A stretch of 64,000 nt of DNA from Gonocerus acuteangulatus (taxonomy: Eukaryota; Arthropoda; Insecta; Hemiptera; Coreidae), in the NCBI GenBank assembly GCA_946811695.1, contig OX328132.1:97272632-97336631 (forward strand), given 5' to 3'. Positions 43,138 through 55,317 of this stretch are shown here, piece after piece (position 1 is the stretch's first letter; every line of letters begins with the position of its first letter). A model generated the notes under the pieces. That model was not told the origin of the DNA, did not search any database, and saw nothing but the letters and a program-made list of their open reading frames with translations. The translations under genes and the position numbers were made by a program.

Positions 43138-43993
43138 TCCGACTCGCGGGAGATGCGTCATTTTCGTATTCTAGTGCCATTAGTAACGGAATGGAAGCAG
43201 TTATTTGCAGCTATTGACCTTTCGTGAGAAACAAAATAAAATCTCATAGAGAAGGAAGTTTTAATGTGCCTCATGAGGAAACTGAGAGTATCCTAAAAGG
43301 AAGTTACCCCCCCCCCGCCTTCCTAACGTTAGCTCTAGGAAAGCACTATACAAATACGTTCCTCATTTTCTTACCTGCTTTAACTAAAATACTCAGCTTA
43401 GTGTTAAATACAGTTTAAAACAAAAAACAACCAATTACAATGTGAGTTAGACAGAGGCAAAACACCGTTCAAAAGACACTTTCAAAGTTGTAGCTGTATT
43501 TCTTCGATTGACATCGCCCCATAGAAAATTGCTTCAGAAACTTATCACGATTTTCTGACCGTTTTCGAGATAGATAAGAAAATATTCGAAGATCCCAAAA
43601 CGTTTGATGTCTAATTATAAAATTTGTTTTATTTTTTAAATACTTCCTTCTCCCCAAACGTAACCATAATTTTAATACCTTAGTTTAGATGTATTTCAAA
43701 CATTTAAAAAATATAATTGAATCTATTCATTCTAAGTACCCAACCGGAAATTAGTTTGAAGACTACATTTTATCCACTTGTCTCGAAAATGGTTACAGAA
43801 AGCACCTTCAAAATGGTTACATTCGTTTTCTTACGTTAGATAACGTATAAAAAGAGTATCTGGAAGCATATTAACTCTACAACGTACGTGTTACGATTTT
43901 TTTCGCGCGGATTTCGTCAAAAAAACCATGTTCCGGCAGACGAATTCTGCTAGTTAATGAACTTGACTTTTTTTTGTCTATGAGAGAGCAACC
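43138..43993 (+). mobile_element. Family A element, degenerate 3'-truncated copy
   Basis: It begins TCCGACTCGCGGGAGATGCG and continues through 'TTCGATTGACATCGCCCC', 'CTAAGTACCCAACC' and 'TGTTCCGGCAGACGAATTCT' to 'TGAGAGAGCAA'. It lacks the TA array and 3' stem-loop. Confidence 0.65.
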
Positions 43994-44173
43994 CATGCCT
44001 TCAGATTTTCGCTTACGTGGTATTAAGCTATTAATGGCTGAGTAGGCCCAGAAGCGACCTATTAACCCAATTTTGTCTTCTCAACACATAATACATGTGT
44101 CTCCGAACGTACACAAGATTCATGAACATTTTTGTTTTTTACAATATTTTGGTATTATTAGTTTTTATTGTGC

Positions 44174-44253
44174 GTGACAATGACCACCTGAAAGAAAGGG
44201 TTGAAGCTTGACCCTCAAAAAGCACTAGGGAATATGCCAAAGAACTCGGAGTA
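44174..44253 (+). pseudogene. Mariner transposase N-terminal fragment
   Basis: GACAATGACCACCTGAAAGA through GCCAAAGAACTCGGAGTA is nearly identical to part of the mariner frame at 46815-47135 (DNDHLKERVEA...). It stops abruptly at GGAGTA. Confidence 0.75.
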
Positions 44254-44499
44254 TGTACATATAGCGACATAAAAATAAACAACAAATAACATTATTTTTT
44301 ATAGAATATCAAACTGTACCGTATGAAATGTCAGTTCTGTTTACTTTGCGATTTAATCCTTTCCCTTTTTTATTTCATTATTTACAAACATCATTGTTAT
44401 TCATATAGAATTAAAGCCCTTTTATTCCTATTATTTAATCAGTAACTTGCGTACTGTGTTGTGAGAACGATCCTCTGAGAAAAAAATAAAACTTAAATT

Positions 44500-44549
44500 A
44501 TGACTTCAACGGAAATCCGTATTATTTTTAAGAATTTAAGCTCGGTCAT
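44500..44549 (+). pseudogene. Mariner transposase, 5' end (split by LINE)
   Basis: ATGACTTCAACGGAAATCCG at 44500 is the likely start of the mariner protein that resumes at 46763. The frame continues to the 12-bp target word AAGCTCGGTCAT, where the LINE entered. One small frameshift lies before the insertion point. Confidence 0.6.
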
Positions 44550-46750
44550 GCCCATCCCTCATCAACGGCCCAGTTGATTGGTGCTCATTTCAATCCTCCC
44601 TGAATTCCTCTCTAAACCTAAACATCCCTCTTAAGACTAAACATGATATTGACACAGCCATAAACAAACTGACTACAGAAATTCAGACTGGACTCCTTAT
44701 TTCCACTAAGAAATGCCCTCACAGATCACCTCCAGTAACCTATTTCCCCGACCAGATACAATTCCTTCGAACCGAAAAAAACAGAGCCAGAAGAATATGG
44801 CAAACCACACGATATCCATCTGACAAGACACGCCTCAACCAACTGACTAGACAACTACAATACGAACTACACAAACACTTTAACAACAAATTCGCTGAAT
44901 ACACTCAAAAACTTACTCCCGACGACAAATCCCTATGGACAGCCACTAAACGAATTCTATCCCACCCCAATCCATCACATCCTCTCCGTCGAGATGATAA
45001 CAGCTGGGCTAAAACAGATACCGAAATTTCCGAAACTTTTGCATCCCACCTTTCCCAAGTATTCCGTCCCCACGAATCCATTCAAAACCCTATCCATTCT
45101 TCAAATGTAGAAGAATTCCTAGATTCAGCCTTACCGCTTTCTCCTCCTCCTTCTTCCTTTCATCCTCATGAAGTATCCTTAGCTGTCCACAAACTAAAAA
45201 TCTGCAAGGCACCAGGACCCGATCTTATCACCCCCTTAATCCTTAAACGCCTACCTAAAAAAGCTATCCTATTCCTAACCTATATATATAACGCAGTCCT
45301 CAGAACAACCTACTTTCCCAACTCCTGGAAATTATCAACCATTAAAATGATCCACAAACCCAAAAAACCTGCAAATTATCCTTCGTCCTATCGCCCGATC
45401 TCCCTCCTTCCCATTATGGGAAAAATCCTGGAAAAGCTTCTCCTTAAACGTCTAATCCCAATTCTTGAACCCTGCCTCCCTTCCCACCAATTTGGGTTTC
45501 GAATATCCCATTCCACGATTCACCAATGTCACAGAATAGTTGACTCAATATCCTCTTCCTTTGAGCAAAAGAAGTATTGCTCTGGTGTATTCCTTGATAT
45601 CGCTCAAGCATTTGATCGGGTGTGGCACCAGGGCTTGCTTTTCAAACTCAAAAAAATCCTCCCCTCGACCTATTACCTAATAATAAATTCCTATCTTTCC
45701 GACAGATCATTCAACGTATCGTTCGGATCATCTCTGTCTTCCTTCTTTCCTCAGCTTGCTGGTGTTCCACAAGGTGGCATCCTAAGTCCTATCTTATTCC
45801 TTGTGTACTCTGCGGACATGCCCACCCATGATTCCACAAGACTCTTCACTTTTGCTGACGATACAGCCATCCTCTCGTCCAATTCTGATCCTATACTTGC
45901 GTCCAAACACCTTCAATCCCATCTCCAACTGCTTGAACCATGGTTCATAAAATGGCGGATTAAAGTCAACCCTGAAAAATCCTCCCACATAACATTCACT
46001 CTTCGACGATCCAAATGCCCTCCTGTCAATCTTTACCAAAGTGAAATCTGTGAAAAAACCCAAGTTACCTACCTAGGACTTACCCTTGACAAACGACTTA
46101 CCTGGAGCCAACACATACAAAAGAAAAGACAGGAAACAAACAGACGTTTTCGACTACTAAACAGACTACTAGACACTCACTCAAAATTATCTTTACAGAA
46201 CAAGAGACGGATATACACTACAATACTCCAACCCACCTGGACGTATGGCTTGGAAGTCTGGGGGTGTGCCAAGCGATCCAATATCCTTAGAATCCAATCT
46301 CTCCAATCCAAAATACTCCGTAAAATAGTCAATGCTCCATTCTATGTCTCAAACCTCACTATCCATAACGACCTAGAAATCCCCTTTGTCCAGACCCTAT
46401 CCAAAACCCGATACTTTAACTTCCACTCCCGTTTGCCTGGTCACGACAATCCCCTAATCAATAAATTATCCTCATCCTCCATTCCCGGTAACCCTCACCG
46501 TCGCCTTAAGCGCAAATGGCCAAGAGACCTGTTGTAAACTAAGCCTGTAAAATGTAAACATTACAAATGTAAATATTGTAAATAGCCATACAAAAAATCA
46601 AATGTAAATACCTCTGTAAATTTCTAGCTAATAGGTTTTGGTCTCTGGGCTTTTTTTCCCTACCGATACATCATGACTCTATCATGAACAAAAGAATTAT
46701 AAAAAATACGTTATTGTATTGTATAATTTTCAAATAAAGATATATAAAAA
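44550..46750 (+). mobile_element. Jockey-like LINE, 5'-truncated, with target-site duplication
   Basis: The insertion begins at 44550 and ends in TATATAAAAA. It is bounded by a 12-bp duplication AAGCTCGGTCAT (44538-44549, 46751-46762). The 3' UTR is about 210 bp, with AAATAAAG near the end. Third codon positions are strikingly C-rich against an AT-rich background. Its target is a mariner transposase gene. Confidence 0.9.
44552..46537 (+). CDS. LINE ORF2: reverse transcriptase, N-truncated (Jockey-like)
   Basis: One uninterrupted frame of 661 codons runs from the 5' truncation to the stop at 46537. The first internal Met that begins a long frame is at 45347, but coding continues upstream in phase: the linker has KSLWTATKRILSHPNPSHPL and KICKAPGPDLITPLILKRLP. 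Reverse-transcriptase motifs follow in order: YPSSYRPISLLPIMGKILEK, QFGFRISHST, VFLDIAQAFDRVWH (motif A), GVPQGGILSPILF (motif B), FADDTAIL (catalytic FADD) and YLGLTLDKRLTW. The N-terminal endonuclease is missing, as expected from 5' truncation (Jockey ORF2 is usually about 900 residues). The lack of any stop suggests a young insertion. It is not expected to be expressed as a host gene. Confidence 0.92.
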   Translation, partial: PSLINGPVDWCSFQSSLNSSLNLNIPLKTKHDIDTAINKLTTEIQTGLLISTKKCPHRSPPVTYFPDQIQFLRTEKNRARRIWQTTRYPSDKTRLNQLTRQLQYELHKHFNNKFAEYTQKLTPDDKSLWTATKRILSHPNPSHPLRRDDNSWAKTDTEISETFASHLSQVFRPHESIQNPIHSSNVEEFLDSALPLSPPPSSFHPHEVSLAVHKLKICKAPGPDLITPLILKRLPKKAILFLTYIYNAVLRTTYFPNSWKLSTIKMIHKPKKPANYPSSYRPISLLPIMGKILEKLLLKRLIPILEPCLPSHQFGFRISHSTIHQCHRIVDSISSSFEQKKYCSGVFLDIAQAFDRVWHQGLLFKLKKILPSTYYLIINSYLSDRSFNVSFGSSLSSFFPQLAGVPQGGILSPILFLVYSADMPTHDSTRLFTFADDTAILSSNSDPILASKHLQSHLQLLEPWFIKWRIKVNPEKSSHITFTLRRSKCPPVNLYQSEICEKTQVTYLGLTLDKRLTWSQHIQKKRQETNRRFRLLNRLLDTHSKLSLQNKRRIYTTILQPTWTYGLEVWGCAKRSNILRIQSLQSKILRKIVNAPFYVSNLTIHNDLEIPFVQTLSKTRYFNFHSRLPGHDNPLINKLSSSSIPGNPHRRLKRKWPRDLL

Positions 46751-46762
46751 AAGCTCGGTCAT

Positions 46763-47135
46763 AGTGCTGCTGAGGCGTGTATGAACATTAACACGGCGTT
46801 CGGGGAGAAAAACGGTGAATGAACGAACTGTTTACCGGTGGTTTTCCAGGTTTCGAAGTGGAAATTTTGACTTTGACAACGAGGAGCGAGGAAGGCCAGA
46901 AACCAAGCTTGACAATGACCACCTGAAAGAAAGGGTTGAAGCTTGTCCCTCAAAAAGCACTAGGGAATATGCCAATGAACTCGGAGTAGGAGCCACGACA
47001 GTTTCAAGACATTTGAAGGAAATCGGCAAGTCCAAAACACTGACATTTCATACGGTACATCCTGATAGTATATTGAGAAGGGAAAAAAAAGATGAGCAAA
47101 TAAAAATAAAACGGAAATACGAATTATTATTTTAA
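46763..47135 (+). pseudogene. Mariner transposase N-terminal part (continuation after LINE)
   Basis: HSAAEACMNINTAFGEK in one frame, then after a one-base shift in an A-run the frame at 46815: MNERTVYRWFSRFRSGNF, PETKLDNDHLKERVEACPSK and REYANELGVGATTVSRHLKE. This is the paired helix-turn-helix DNA-binding domain of mariner transposases. The protein loses homology after about HTVHPDSILRR, and the DDE domain is absent. Fragments of the same gene are at 25.5 and 44.2 kb. Confidence 0.8.
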
Positions 47136-47529
47136 AAAAAATAAGTAGTCCAAATATTCAACTAAATATTTATTTAAAAAAACAAAGTGAATGAAATTTA
47201 TTTAAATAAAATACATTTTAGAAATAAAGCAATGTTTTCAAAAAAAAAAAAAAAAAAAAAAAAAGAATAAAAGAAAAAAAAATTAAATTATTTAATAAAA
47301 CATAGATTAATAAAAAAAAAAACACAAATAAGAACATATAACAAAACAATTAAAACAAATATGTAAAGGACATTTTTAAGTTTCTCTGCTAATGAGTTTC
47401 AACTTCTAAAGAACATCAGGAAGAATTTCACTGCCTACAGAAAGGTACTATGTTAAAAACAAAATAATTAAATCCTGGAAAATTTAAAAGGGAAAATATG
47501 AAACTAAAATAGATATTACCCCTTGTTAC
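47136..47529. other. AT-rich low-complexity sequence
   Basis: Contains a poly-A near 47240-47264 and other A-runs. No feature recognised. Confidence 0.5.
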
Positions 47530-47530
47530 A

Positions 47531-47860
47531 GTAAACTCCCTTATTGGTGCCCAGGTTTTCGACGATGAAATTCTTCCTGTTCTCTTAGAGAACTATCTTA
47601 AAAGCGGAGAAAGATAAAGATGCGCCCGTTTACGTCAGAAGACTTCATAGGAGAGTATTTAATCGCATCTTTCAGCTCCAGTATTGACGATTCCAATATT
47701 CCAATGAGATTTAGAAGATCTGAGAAATGTGCTCTTAGGAATGCGAGTGCACCACGAATCTCGTTGGTCTGGAGGAACTTCGGAGCCTTAGAAATGGCAG
47801 CTGCTTCATTCATATCCAAAACTACTGTTTTTCTTTTTTCCCCAGCTTCTTAAAAATGGT
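47531..47860 (-). pseudogene. Possible pogo/Tigger-type element end with C-terminal coding remnant
   Basis: CAGTAAACTCCCTTATTGGT at 47531 resembles Tigger/pogo terminal repeats (CAGTARACTC...). The minus-strand frame 47598-47819 (MNEAAAISKAPKFLQTNEIR, then an amphipathic helical stretch) could be the poorly conserved transposase C-terminus. A similar ACAGTAAACTCC word occurs at 48768. No inverted partner was identified. Confidence 0.35.
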
Positions 47861-49580
47861 TCTGGTCGATGCGTTATTCTCAGTATAATTTCCCTGAACG
47901 TCTGGAAGAAGCTTTAATTATAAATGATATTTATTTATGGAGGAAATGAGTTCATTGAATTGTATTTTCTATTTTAACGATTAGGTGTGTTCAGGTCATT
48001 CCATCGTTTTTTAGGTGATATCGTCCGGAATAGGTTTTTTTAGGTTCTTCCAAATTTGCATGAATGACACTACAAGACGCTAATCATATAAAAAACCGAT
48101 CAGTATCGTGTTTAGCAGTAAGGAAAAAAATAGGTGAAAACCTAAGAATCCGGATCCTAGTCATGAGCTATCCTCTACTGTTTTAATATCTGCCAAGAAA
48201 TATCAGATCATTTAAAATTAACGTTACTACATAATTTTGTGCAGTTTATTATAGCACGATTCCCGTCATAATATATGTTATTCATCAACTGATAAGTTCT
48301 CAAAGTATAATGATTCTTGACTCTGGGGAGCTCCGGGCCAGTCTCAACAAACAGACAACCCATTATCTGTAGGTTACCAGTAACATGAGTTAAACCACTA
48401 CAGATTAAAATTTGTTGTCAATAATAAATGGAAGTTAAAATTTAAAAGTTTATGTTTCCAAGATGTGATTTGGAAACACCTATTATATTTTCGAGCATTA
48501 CCAAAACGTGTTCTGACTGGAGATGTTAATGGGTGAGGAGGCTGTGCAAGGGTTCGGGATATTAGAACTACCTGCAAAGCGCAGCCAGCGGCCAGCCCCT
48601 CTACTATTTGGCTGGGCGATTTTTTTTAGAGAATTAAGTAGCAAAACAGATTTATTTTTTATTTTTATGATGTGGGTAGACTAACAATTAAGGATCCTCC
48701 ATTCCCGTTACTTGCTAGGCTTAAAACTAACCATTTTGCTTCTAATTTGTACCGTTTTTATTTATACAGTAAACTCCATGGGGGACAGTTTATTTCTGTT
48801 AATTCAAAGACTTCCATCGTAGTTGAAATTAACCTCAATTAAAAATAATACTTTGAAATAGATACAGAACAATAACAGCTGTTCTTTATCGTCCTAGCAA
48901 CGCATGCTGCCTTGGCTTGCCTGCTCTAACCAACTAAAACTTTAATCACCTCTATAAATACTTAAAAATTCGAATATCAAAAAATTCCTTTCTTAGCGGG
49001 TGCCTACGTTATATACGGAATATCCATGCAAAATTTCAAAATTTTCTGTCGTGTGGTTTGGGCTGGGCGATGATAGGTCAGTGAGTGAGTGGTATTTGAC
49101 AAATATATAGTAGATAACTAATATATAGTACCTTCTTAAGATAAATATTCTCATTGTTTTTTTTGAGGTGGGGGGATGAGAGAGAGGGGGGGAGGGAGGG
49201 GATTTGAAGGAACCCGGAACCTCTGCTCCTATATTTTAACAAACAAATGTACCGCTTGTGATAACTTTAGGAATCTCTCCAGTGATGGGAAAGAGACATG
49301 AGGCATCTATCTAAAAAGTTCCATTACCACGGTGTCAGGAGTATACGGGGGCAGCTTCAACGATTAGCAAATCGAAATTAGGCCGTCATGAAATCACACT
49401 TGTTGAATGTTAATTGCCCCATAGTAAGGATAGCCGTCTAGATGAAAATAGTCTCTGATTGTCATGATATTCTCTTGAGAGCAGATAAGGAGGGCTTCTT
49501 TGTTTTGTCTATAGGCGTGTGGTGCAATAGAATCTGTAAGGCGCCTTTTCTTCTGCAACATTTAAGCCTGAACCAATTAA
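47861..49580. other. No recognised feature
   Basis: No supported gene. A G-rich stretch lies near 49166-49201. Confidence 0.4.

Positions 49581-49613
<33 letters not shown>
49581..49613. repeat. Poly-A tract
   Basis: About 32 A. A poly-T follows near 49645-49661. AATCAGATTCGTGGCTACTG then recalls a very degenerate family A 5' end. Confidence 0.8.
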
Positions 49614-49617
<4 letters not shown>

Positions 49618-50039
49618 AACTATTTCACTACTTCACGGTATTTCTTTTTTTTTTTTTTTTTATCGAAAATCAGATTCGTGGCTACTGCGTCACTTTAGTC
49701 GGTTTATAAGCATTTTTGTCAGCAGTCTTAAGTTGTTCCATCAAGTTTACGTCATATCTTGTTCTATCCGGGCACAACCGAAACCTTAGCACCCGGCATT
49801 GAATTTACTGGAGAATCTTCCTTTTTTTTTTTTGTAATTTAATAGCTGCGAAATAAGTTCGGACAATTTCGAAGTCGAGTTTCCAGCTTTTTAACCGTTT
49901 TCGATATACCGAAAATGTTGGTTATACGATGGGCCCGAGCCAGCAAAGACGCCTTTCGTCTGGCCTTGAGGTTACTGATTAGCGTAGGACCCGAGCGCCA
50001 TGGAAACACCTCGATAAGTTCTCATGTCATATAGAATAT

Positions 50040-50248
50040 ATTTATTTATTTTAATATTGACGTCCATTATCATTAACTAAGAATTTTAGGACGGGTTATC
50101 TATAGGTTACCACCCTTTTCTCGCCAGGATAGGGCTGATGCCTTTTCTTTTATCGAAAGAAAAGCCACAACCCCATTGTTGAAATAGAATCCACGACCCT
50201 TGGCACAGACTGGTAAGTGCTCACGCCTTAACACTCGCGACCACCGTA
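50040..50248 (-). mobile_element. SINE-3, copy 2
   Basis: TATTTTAATATTGACGTCCA (tail side), TTTTAGGACGGGTTATCTAT, ATGCCTTTTCTTTTATCG, then a minus-strand tRNA-like head with a damaged B box. It matches copy 1 at 20.0 kb throughout. Confidence 0.8.
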
Positions 50249-50349
50249 CATTTATAACAAGCAGCGTGGTAAAATATTGGCGGACGTCAGAAATAAAACG
50301 CGGTTTTCTATTTCCGATTTCCTAATACACATTGAAATTCGCATTTAGT

Positions 50350-50390
50350 TTTTTTTTTTTTTTTTTTTTTTTTTCTTTTTTTTTTTCTAG
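50350..50390. repeat. Poly-T tract
   Basis: T-run with a few C. No attached retroelement body identified. Confidence 0.8.
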
Positions 50391-50470
50391 TTTCAGTGAA
50401 CTCAATTTTTATTGCCCCTGCACTTAGTACATAAACTGAATTCATTTATCTAAATGGACTTTAAGGATCA

Positions 50471-50500
50471 TTTGTGTCTTTTGAATCCAAAAGACACAAA
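50471..50500. terminator. Perfect 13-bp stem hairpin (function unknown)
   Basis: TTTGTGTCTTTTG / CAAAAGACACAAA with a 4-base AATC loop. It looks like a hairpin terminator, but in this context it is simply a short palindrome with no gene next to it. Confidence 0.4.
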
Positions 50501-51070
50501 AGTGTTTTGTTTCTTTTTTTAAATTGGCCTTGGAAAATAATGAACCTGAGTGTTTGAGTGAGTATTTATATGATGAAAAATCTGGGAGAACTTCTCGTCG
50601 GAAAAACAACGTCGCTTGGTAATTACATGCTGCATCTCAATTGAATATACATATATGGTTCACCTTCAATTTCTTACACTTACACTAGTTACTTACACTG
50701 TAATTACTTTCAGTCGTCCTGAGCGTGTGAATTAAAGTGGGTGGAATTCAAGCCAGTTAGCATTAATGTTTTCTTTTATGAATAGTGAGATAAATAATGG
50801 AATATTCTCGCGATTGGCTCAGGTTTTAACACCGCGCATCACATGGCGCTGGTTTAGCAGATTCCTACGTTCACGCTGAAAGGGCTTAGTTAACATCGGA
50901 TTTGATTGTGCAAAATAAGACATTCAGCTGAAGGGCAATAGGAATATCTTAAAATATACTGTTTCCCTGATTATTCCACGGGAAGCAGCGGTGGTCGTAT
51001 GATTTAAAGAACTCAGGGAAACAACACGCGGATAATCCGCATCCCTGGTGTGTAGTTAAAAGCGACTAAT

Positions 51071-51200
51071 TATTTATTTAAATATTATCGTTTATTATAA
51101 TTAACTCAGAATTTTAGGACGGGTTATCGATAGGTCCCCGCCCTTTTCAAGCAAGGATAGGGCAGATGCCGTTTCTTTTTCCCAAATGAAAGCCAACTCA
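51071..51200 (-). mobile_element. SINE-3, copy 3 (truncated)
   Basis: TATTTAAATATTATCGTTTA, TTTTAGGACGGGTTATCGAT, then CCCTTTTCAAGCAAGGATAG and ATGCCGTTTC match SINE-3 up to mid-body. The tRNA-like head is missing. Confidence 0.7.
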
Positions 51201-54200
51201 GGCAAATGAAAACAAGTGGTATTGATGCCCAAACGTGGTGCTCATTTTCTGCCAGCTTTAAAAAGGTCCATAAAACGTACTGACTGCTACGACGTCTTAT
51301 TAAACCTTCAAACAAATTTTCTTTACACATCAAACTGACATAATGCAAACTTTGGTGATAAGGTTAGATATCAGACATTAATGGTGTAAAAGTACTCCTG
51401 CCAATTTGTAGCATTAATAATACCGATTGCCTGCCTTGCATTATAGTATGTTTACTTTTGGTAGAAAAATATATACATTTTTTAAAAGAAAAAAGATATT
51501 TGTAAAACCTTTAAATATATATGGAATAGTTGAATAAAAGTGGAAATATATGAAAAGTATTTAAACATTTTTCGAGAAACTAATAAAGTAATTGCACGTT
51601 GTTTCACATCTGTTGATATAATTCCAATTGACCTACAGTCTAAATATATTCTGGAATAGTCTTATCTTATGCTACGTAAAACACCATAACTCAATTTTGC
51701 ATTTGCCCTTTGACAATTGATAAGAACATTGGCTCCACGTGATACCTCAAGATAATAATGCTGTCCCGCCCACTTATTGTTCATTCATCTTCACGGATGC
51801 GAATAAATAGTAGTGATATATCGCGATAAAATTCAAAATAAACCTACCTACAAATTAAAAATAGCCTGCAATTTCATACTTATCCCAGAATGTATTGAAA
51901 ACAGCAAAGCTCAGCGTTTTGTTTTGTCTTTGAGACATTATAAGAAAAATACAAGAATAATGTGATGCCTCGCGATACGTAATAAACTCGACCCACCCTC
52001 TTTTCTTTCATTCACATATGTAAACATTTTGGTGATAGTTAATACAAAAGGGCTCTTGCGAGTTCTATGCAACAGGTAAGACGTAATTCCATACACTTGT
52101 GGAATAATTTGTTCAGTATCTCGGTTTTTAAAATTTTATTTAGAATAGATTTTATATAGAATTAGTAGTGGTAGACGCCGTCGACATAAATAAACGAAGG
52201 CGTACAAAAATTATGATAGGCCTCATCGTCTATTAGCCGTCCTTCGCCTAAAATGGCTAGTTCTTCTTAGACGTCAGCAAATAAGGAACTCGTCTGGGCC
52301 TAGAAGTTAAGTGAATGTGGATATTATCCTCAATTTAAGAGAATAATGTCAGGTATTGAGAGATAAATCCTTCAAAGATTGGTTGAAGATGGGATTGCAT
52401 TATATGAGCAATCTAAAACTCAAAACGACTTGGAAGAAGCTTCCATGAAGATCGGAATAGTCAATTGTGGATGGAATCAACGTGGATTATGATACGCATC
52501 GACTGTTTTGGGTGTGAGCCAAAATGAAGTCTGATTTAGCCCCATGCACCGTAGATTTGTGATAAAGAGCGCCTGAAACCGCAGCCTACTTAGTTGGACA
52601 ATGTATGTCAACAAGATCCGTCTAACTTACCGGCACCATAGCGCTGCTATTTCCACGTTCTTTAATTTTGTGACAATTGATAAAAACAAAATGTTAAAGT
52701 TCTGTTATTATCCATTCTACAATGCCCGGTGTTATTATGTTCTATAATACATAGCAACATGTATTGGGATTGATGATATTTCGTACTTATATAACCTTAC
52801 TAATCCTTTGCTAAGTTTTTAAGGTTTACGGAGTTTTTTTTTTGTTTTTTTGCAAATTATATTGTGTTTTGAAGATTTGCACGAATAAAATAGCAGCATA
52901 TGCGGTTTTAGGTATATGGGCTTTAAGGTGCCATTCGTGGTAACTGGAAGATAATCATTCGATGCCTAATAAATCCCAACGAAAAACTTTCAGGCATAAA
53001 TTTCGACAGGACCATCTCAGTCAAAGAAAAAAGTTCTTTAAGTTTCAGAAGTCATGGTTTCGTTCCATTTTAAGCTATCCAATTCAAATCACATGTAAGC
53101 ATTTTATGGAAACACGCTATGATGATTCAATTCCTACGACTCGGAATATTTAAAGGTCTCTTTAAGGTACAATAGACCCTTAATGAAGAGCTACTCTTCT
53201 CATTAAAGGATCCCAAACACCAAGCAATTAAAAGTTCACGTCCAAAGCCTTGATACAGGATTCCACTGGACTAAAGTGTATGTGATCCTATAAAGTCAGC
53301 AGTTATCCCTGACTGTACAATGAACATGCCATAATCACGTGCTCAGATTTTCATCGGCAATACTGGTTCCCTGGTTCTCAGGGTCCTTGTCGGTCAATCG
53401 AAGTTCCTTTCTTCTAAATCTTCCAGCGATATTACGGCTTGGTCGAAATCGTGGCCTGTGGAAACTGATCATTTAAAAGCTTAATACATCCTGCAAAAAC
53501 GCTTCCCGCAAAAAATGTTTTGTTATCTCTGTTGAAGGCAAAATATTGAGAATTTCTAAGCTTTCCAAGTTGCAGCATAAGTAACCATTACACAGAAACA
53601 CACTTATATGGCGTAGTCCCAGCGCGGTAGAGTTCGCTATTATATTTGTTAAAGCCCTGGCTAATACTAGGTACTTGGAAATATGCGTGGTTAACCAAAC
53701 GGACATCACTTGAATGTGGCCAATGATTAATAATAAAAAATACAAGTACTTAACTCCGATTACTTTTATTCTTTGCCCTACATGTTTCTTGTATTTCTGG
53801 CGCTTCCTAAGGGCCTCATAACAAAACTATTTCTGGCCACATGAATTAAAATTATAAATAGCCCGAGAAGGTAAACGTTTCTTTAAATCCACCTGAGCCA
53901 ATACTAAAAGATCCAATATCGATTATTTATCGATTCTAAAATACGAATGTGCCCATTTCGAGAACATGTGTTGTCCCTTAAATTTAAAATAGATTGTTAC
54001 CATTATTTTGTCAATTTTACTTTCTTTTACCGTTATACTTTATCCTTACCGATAAATTCAGAAAAATTGCATGTAAATGTTTTATGGGCATATTTTTATT
54101 AACCTCTCTTTTTAATATTGCTTTGTTTATATAATTTCTTTTATTTTTCCTTTCGTCGTGCTTTTTTTCTTAGTCAAGTGTGTTCAAAGTTTGGAAGTTT

Positions 54201-54763
54201 TTAGTTGATTTTGATATTAAAAGTCACAAAATAGAAAACTCATGTGTTTATCGTAATTGTTAAATTTCATTTTGAGTCAGATTTTTGGTTCACGTTTTGG
54301 TTTTGACGACTTTCACTGATTTCCAACCTGCACGGAGGAAGTAAACGTGCTAAATCGGCCGGTTTTAATAGGCGAAATCTAAACTTAGCATGCTCTATTT
54401 TAGTGGTTATTTGCATTCGTTATATTTTGATAAATACATCCAAATCGCTGTTTGTAGTTCTTTGCCAATTACCTAATGATAAAAGAGTTTGAAATAGAAG
54501 CGAATCACAGACGTCAGATATTGTATCGGTGGCGCAGTTTGATGAACGCAATTAAGGTAAGTAGTCATTAATTGGTCTAGTTTGGTTTACTTTTCGAGTC
54601 GGTTAATTGTCAAATTAAAAATGGAAGACAGAAATTGACACATCTCCAAAAAATACACAAACCATTGTTACTCGTATTCCGTAACTAAACCGTGTGTAAA
54701 ATAATGTTTACTCTCCTTAATGCTTTAAAATTGCGTTCTTAAATTCTTTAACAACACGTTGAA
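51201..54763. other. Long stretch without recognised features
   Basis: About 3.5 kb with no recognised transposon, RNA gene or long frame. The 63-codon frame at 52962 and 90-codon minus-strand frame at 53473 have no domain that I can name. This is the best place to look for host introns or regulatory DNA. Confidence 0.4.
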
Positions 54764-55317
54764 TGCCCGACCAACTGAAACTGTCATCTTAGCATACCAC
54801 GGTTAGAAAATCTTAAATGAACGGTAACCATTCGAACGTTTGCAAATGTTTCGACAAAAACGTTTGTAAAGTAATTTTTGATAGGATGATCAAATTCGGA
54901 GAAATTGGTGTTAAAAAATCGTTGAAGTTGTTGGTTTCGTTTATTTAAACTGCTGTGTTTTTAGTTATTTTTTAAAGTCCTTATTGTAGAAAATGTATCT
55001 ACCAGTAAAACAGGGTACGTAAAATGATAAACAATTTTTGTTGTTTGAAAGAGAGCTTTAGGAACGGATATCATTCGGTATCATTCTTTTGAACATTTTT
55101 TTCTGTGTTTACCTTACTTTTTAATTGGTTGTTTTCTTAATTTGCATTTAACTGTAAAGTGAGTAATTTAGTAAAACTAGGTAAGAAAATAAAAAAAAAA
55201 AAATTGTAATTTTTCGCGAATGATCGAAATAAACTAATAACTGTTTCAATTCCTTTACAAATTTCACTTGGGATAAGAACGAAAAGTGCTAAGAAGACGC
55301 AGATCCTGCGAGTTGGA
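54764..55317 (-). mobile_element. Family-A-related element with degenerate ends on both sides
   Basis: The minus-strand 5' end at 55317 reads TCCAACTCGCAGGATCTGCG, then TTCTTAGCAC. The left edge at 54764 reads CCCGACCAACTGAAACTG then TCATCTTAGC, a second, inverted 5'-like end. Inside, GTAAAACAGGGTACGTAAAA matches a family A internal block. Confidence 0.5.

Noticed and set aside
45794..46063. Minus-strand and off-frame plus-strand frames inside the LINE (45622-45831, 45794-46063)
   Set aside because: They overlap the well-supported reverse transcriptase frame and show no domain of their own.
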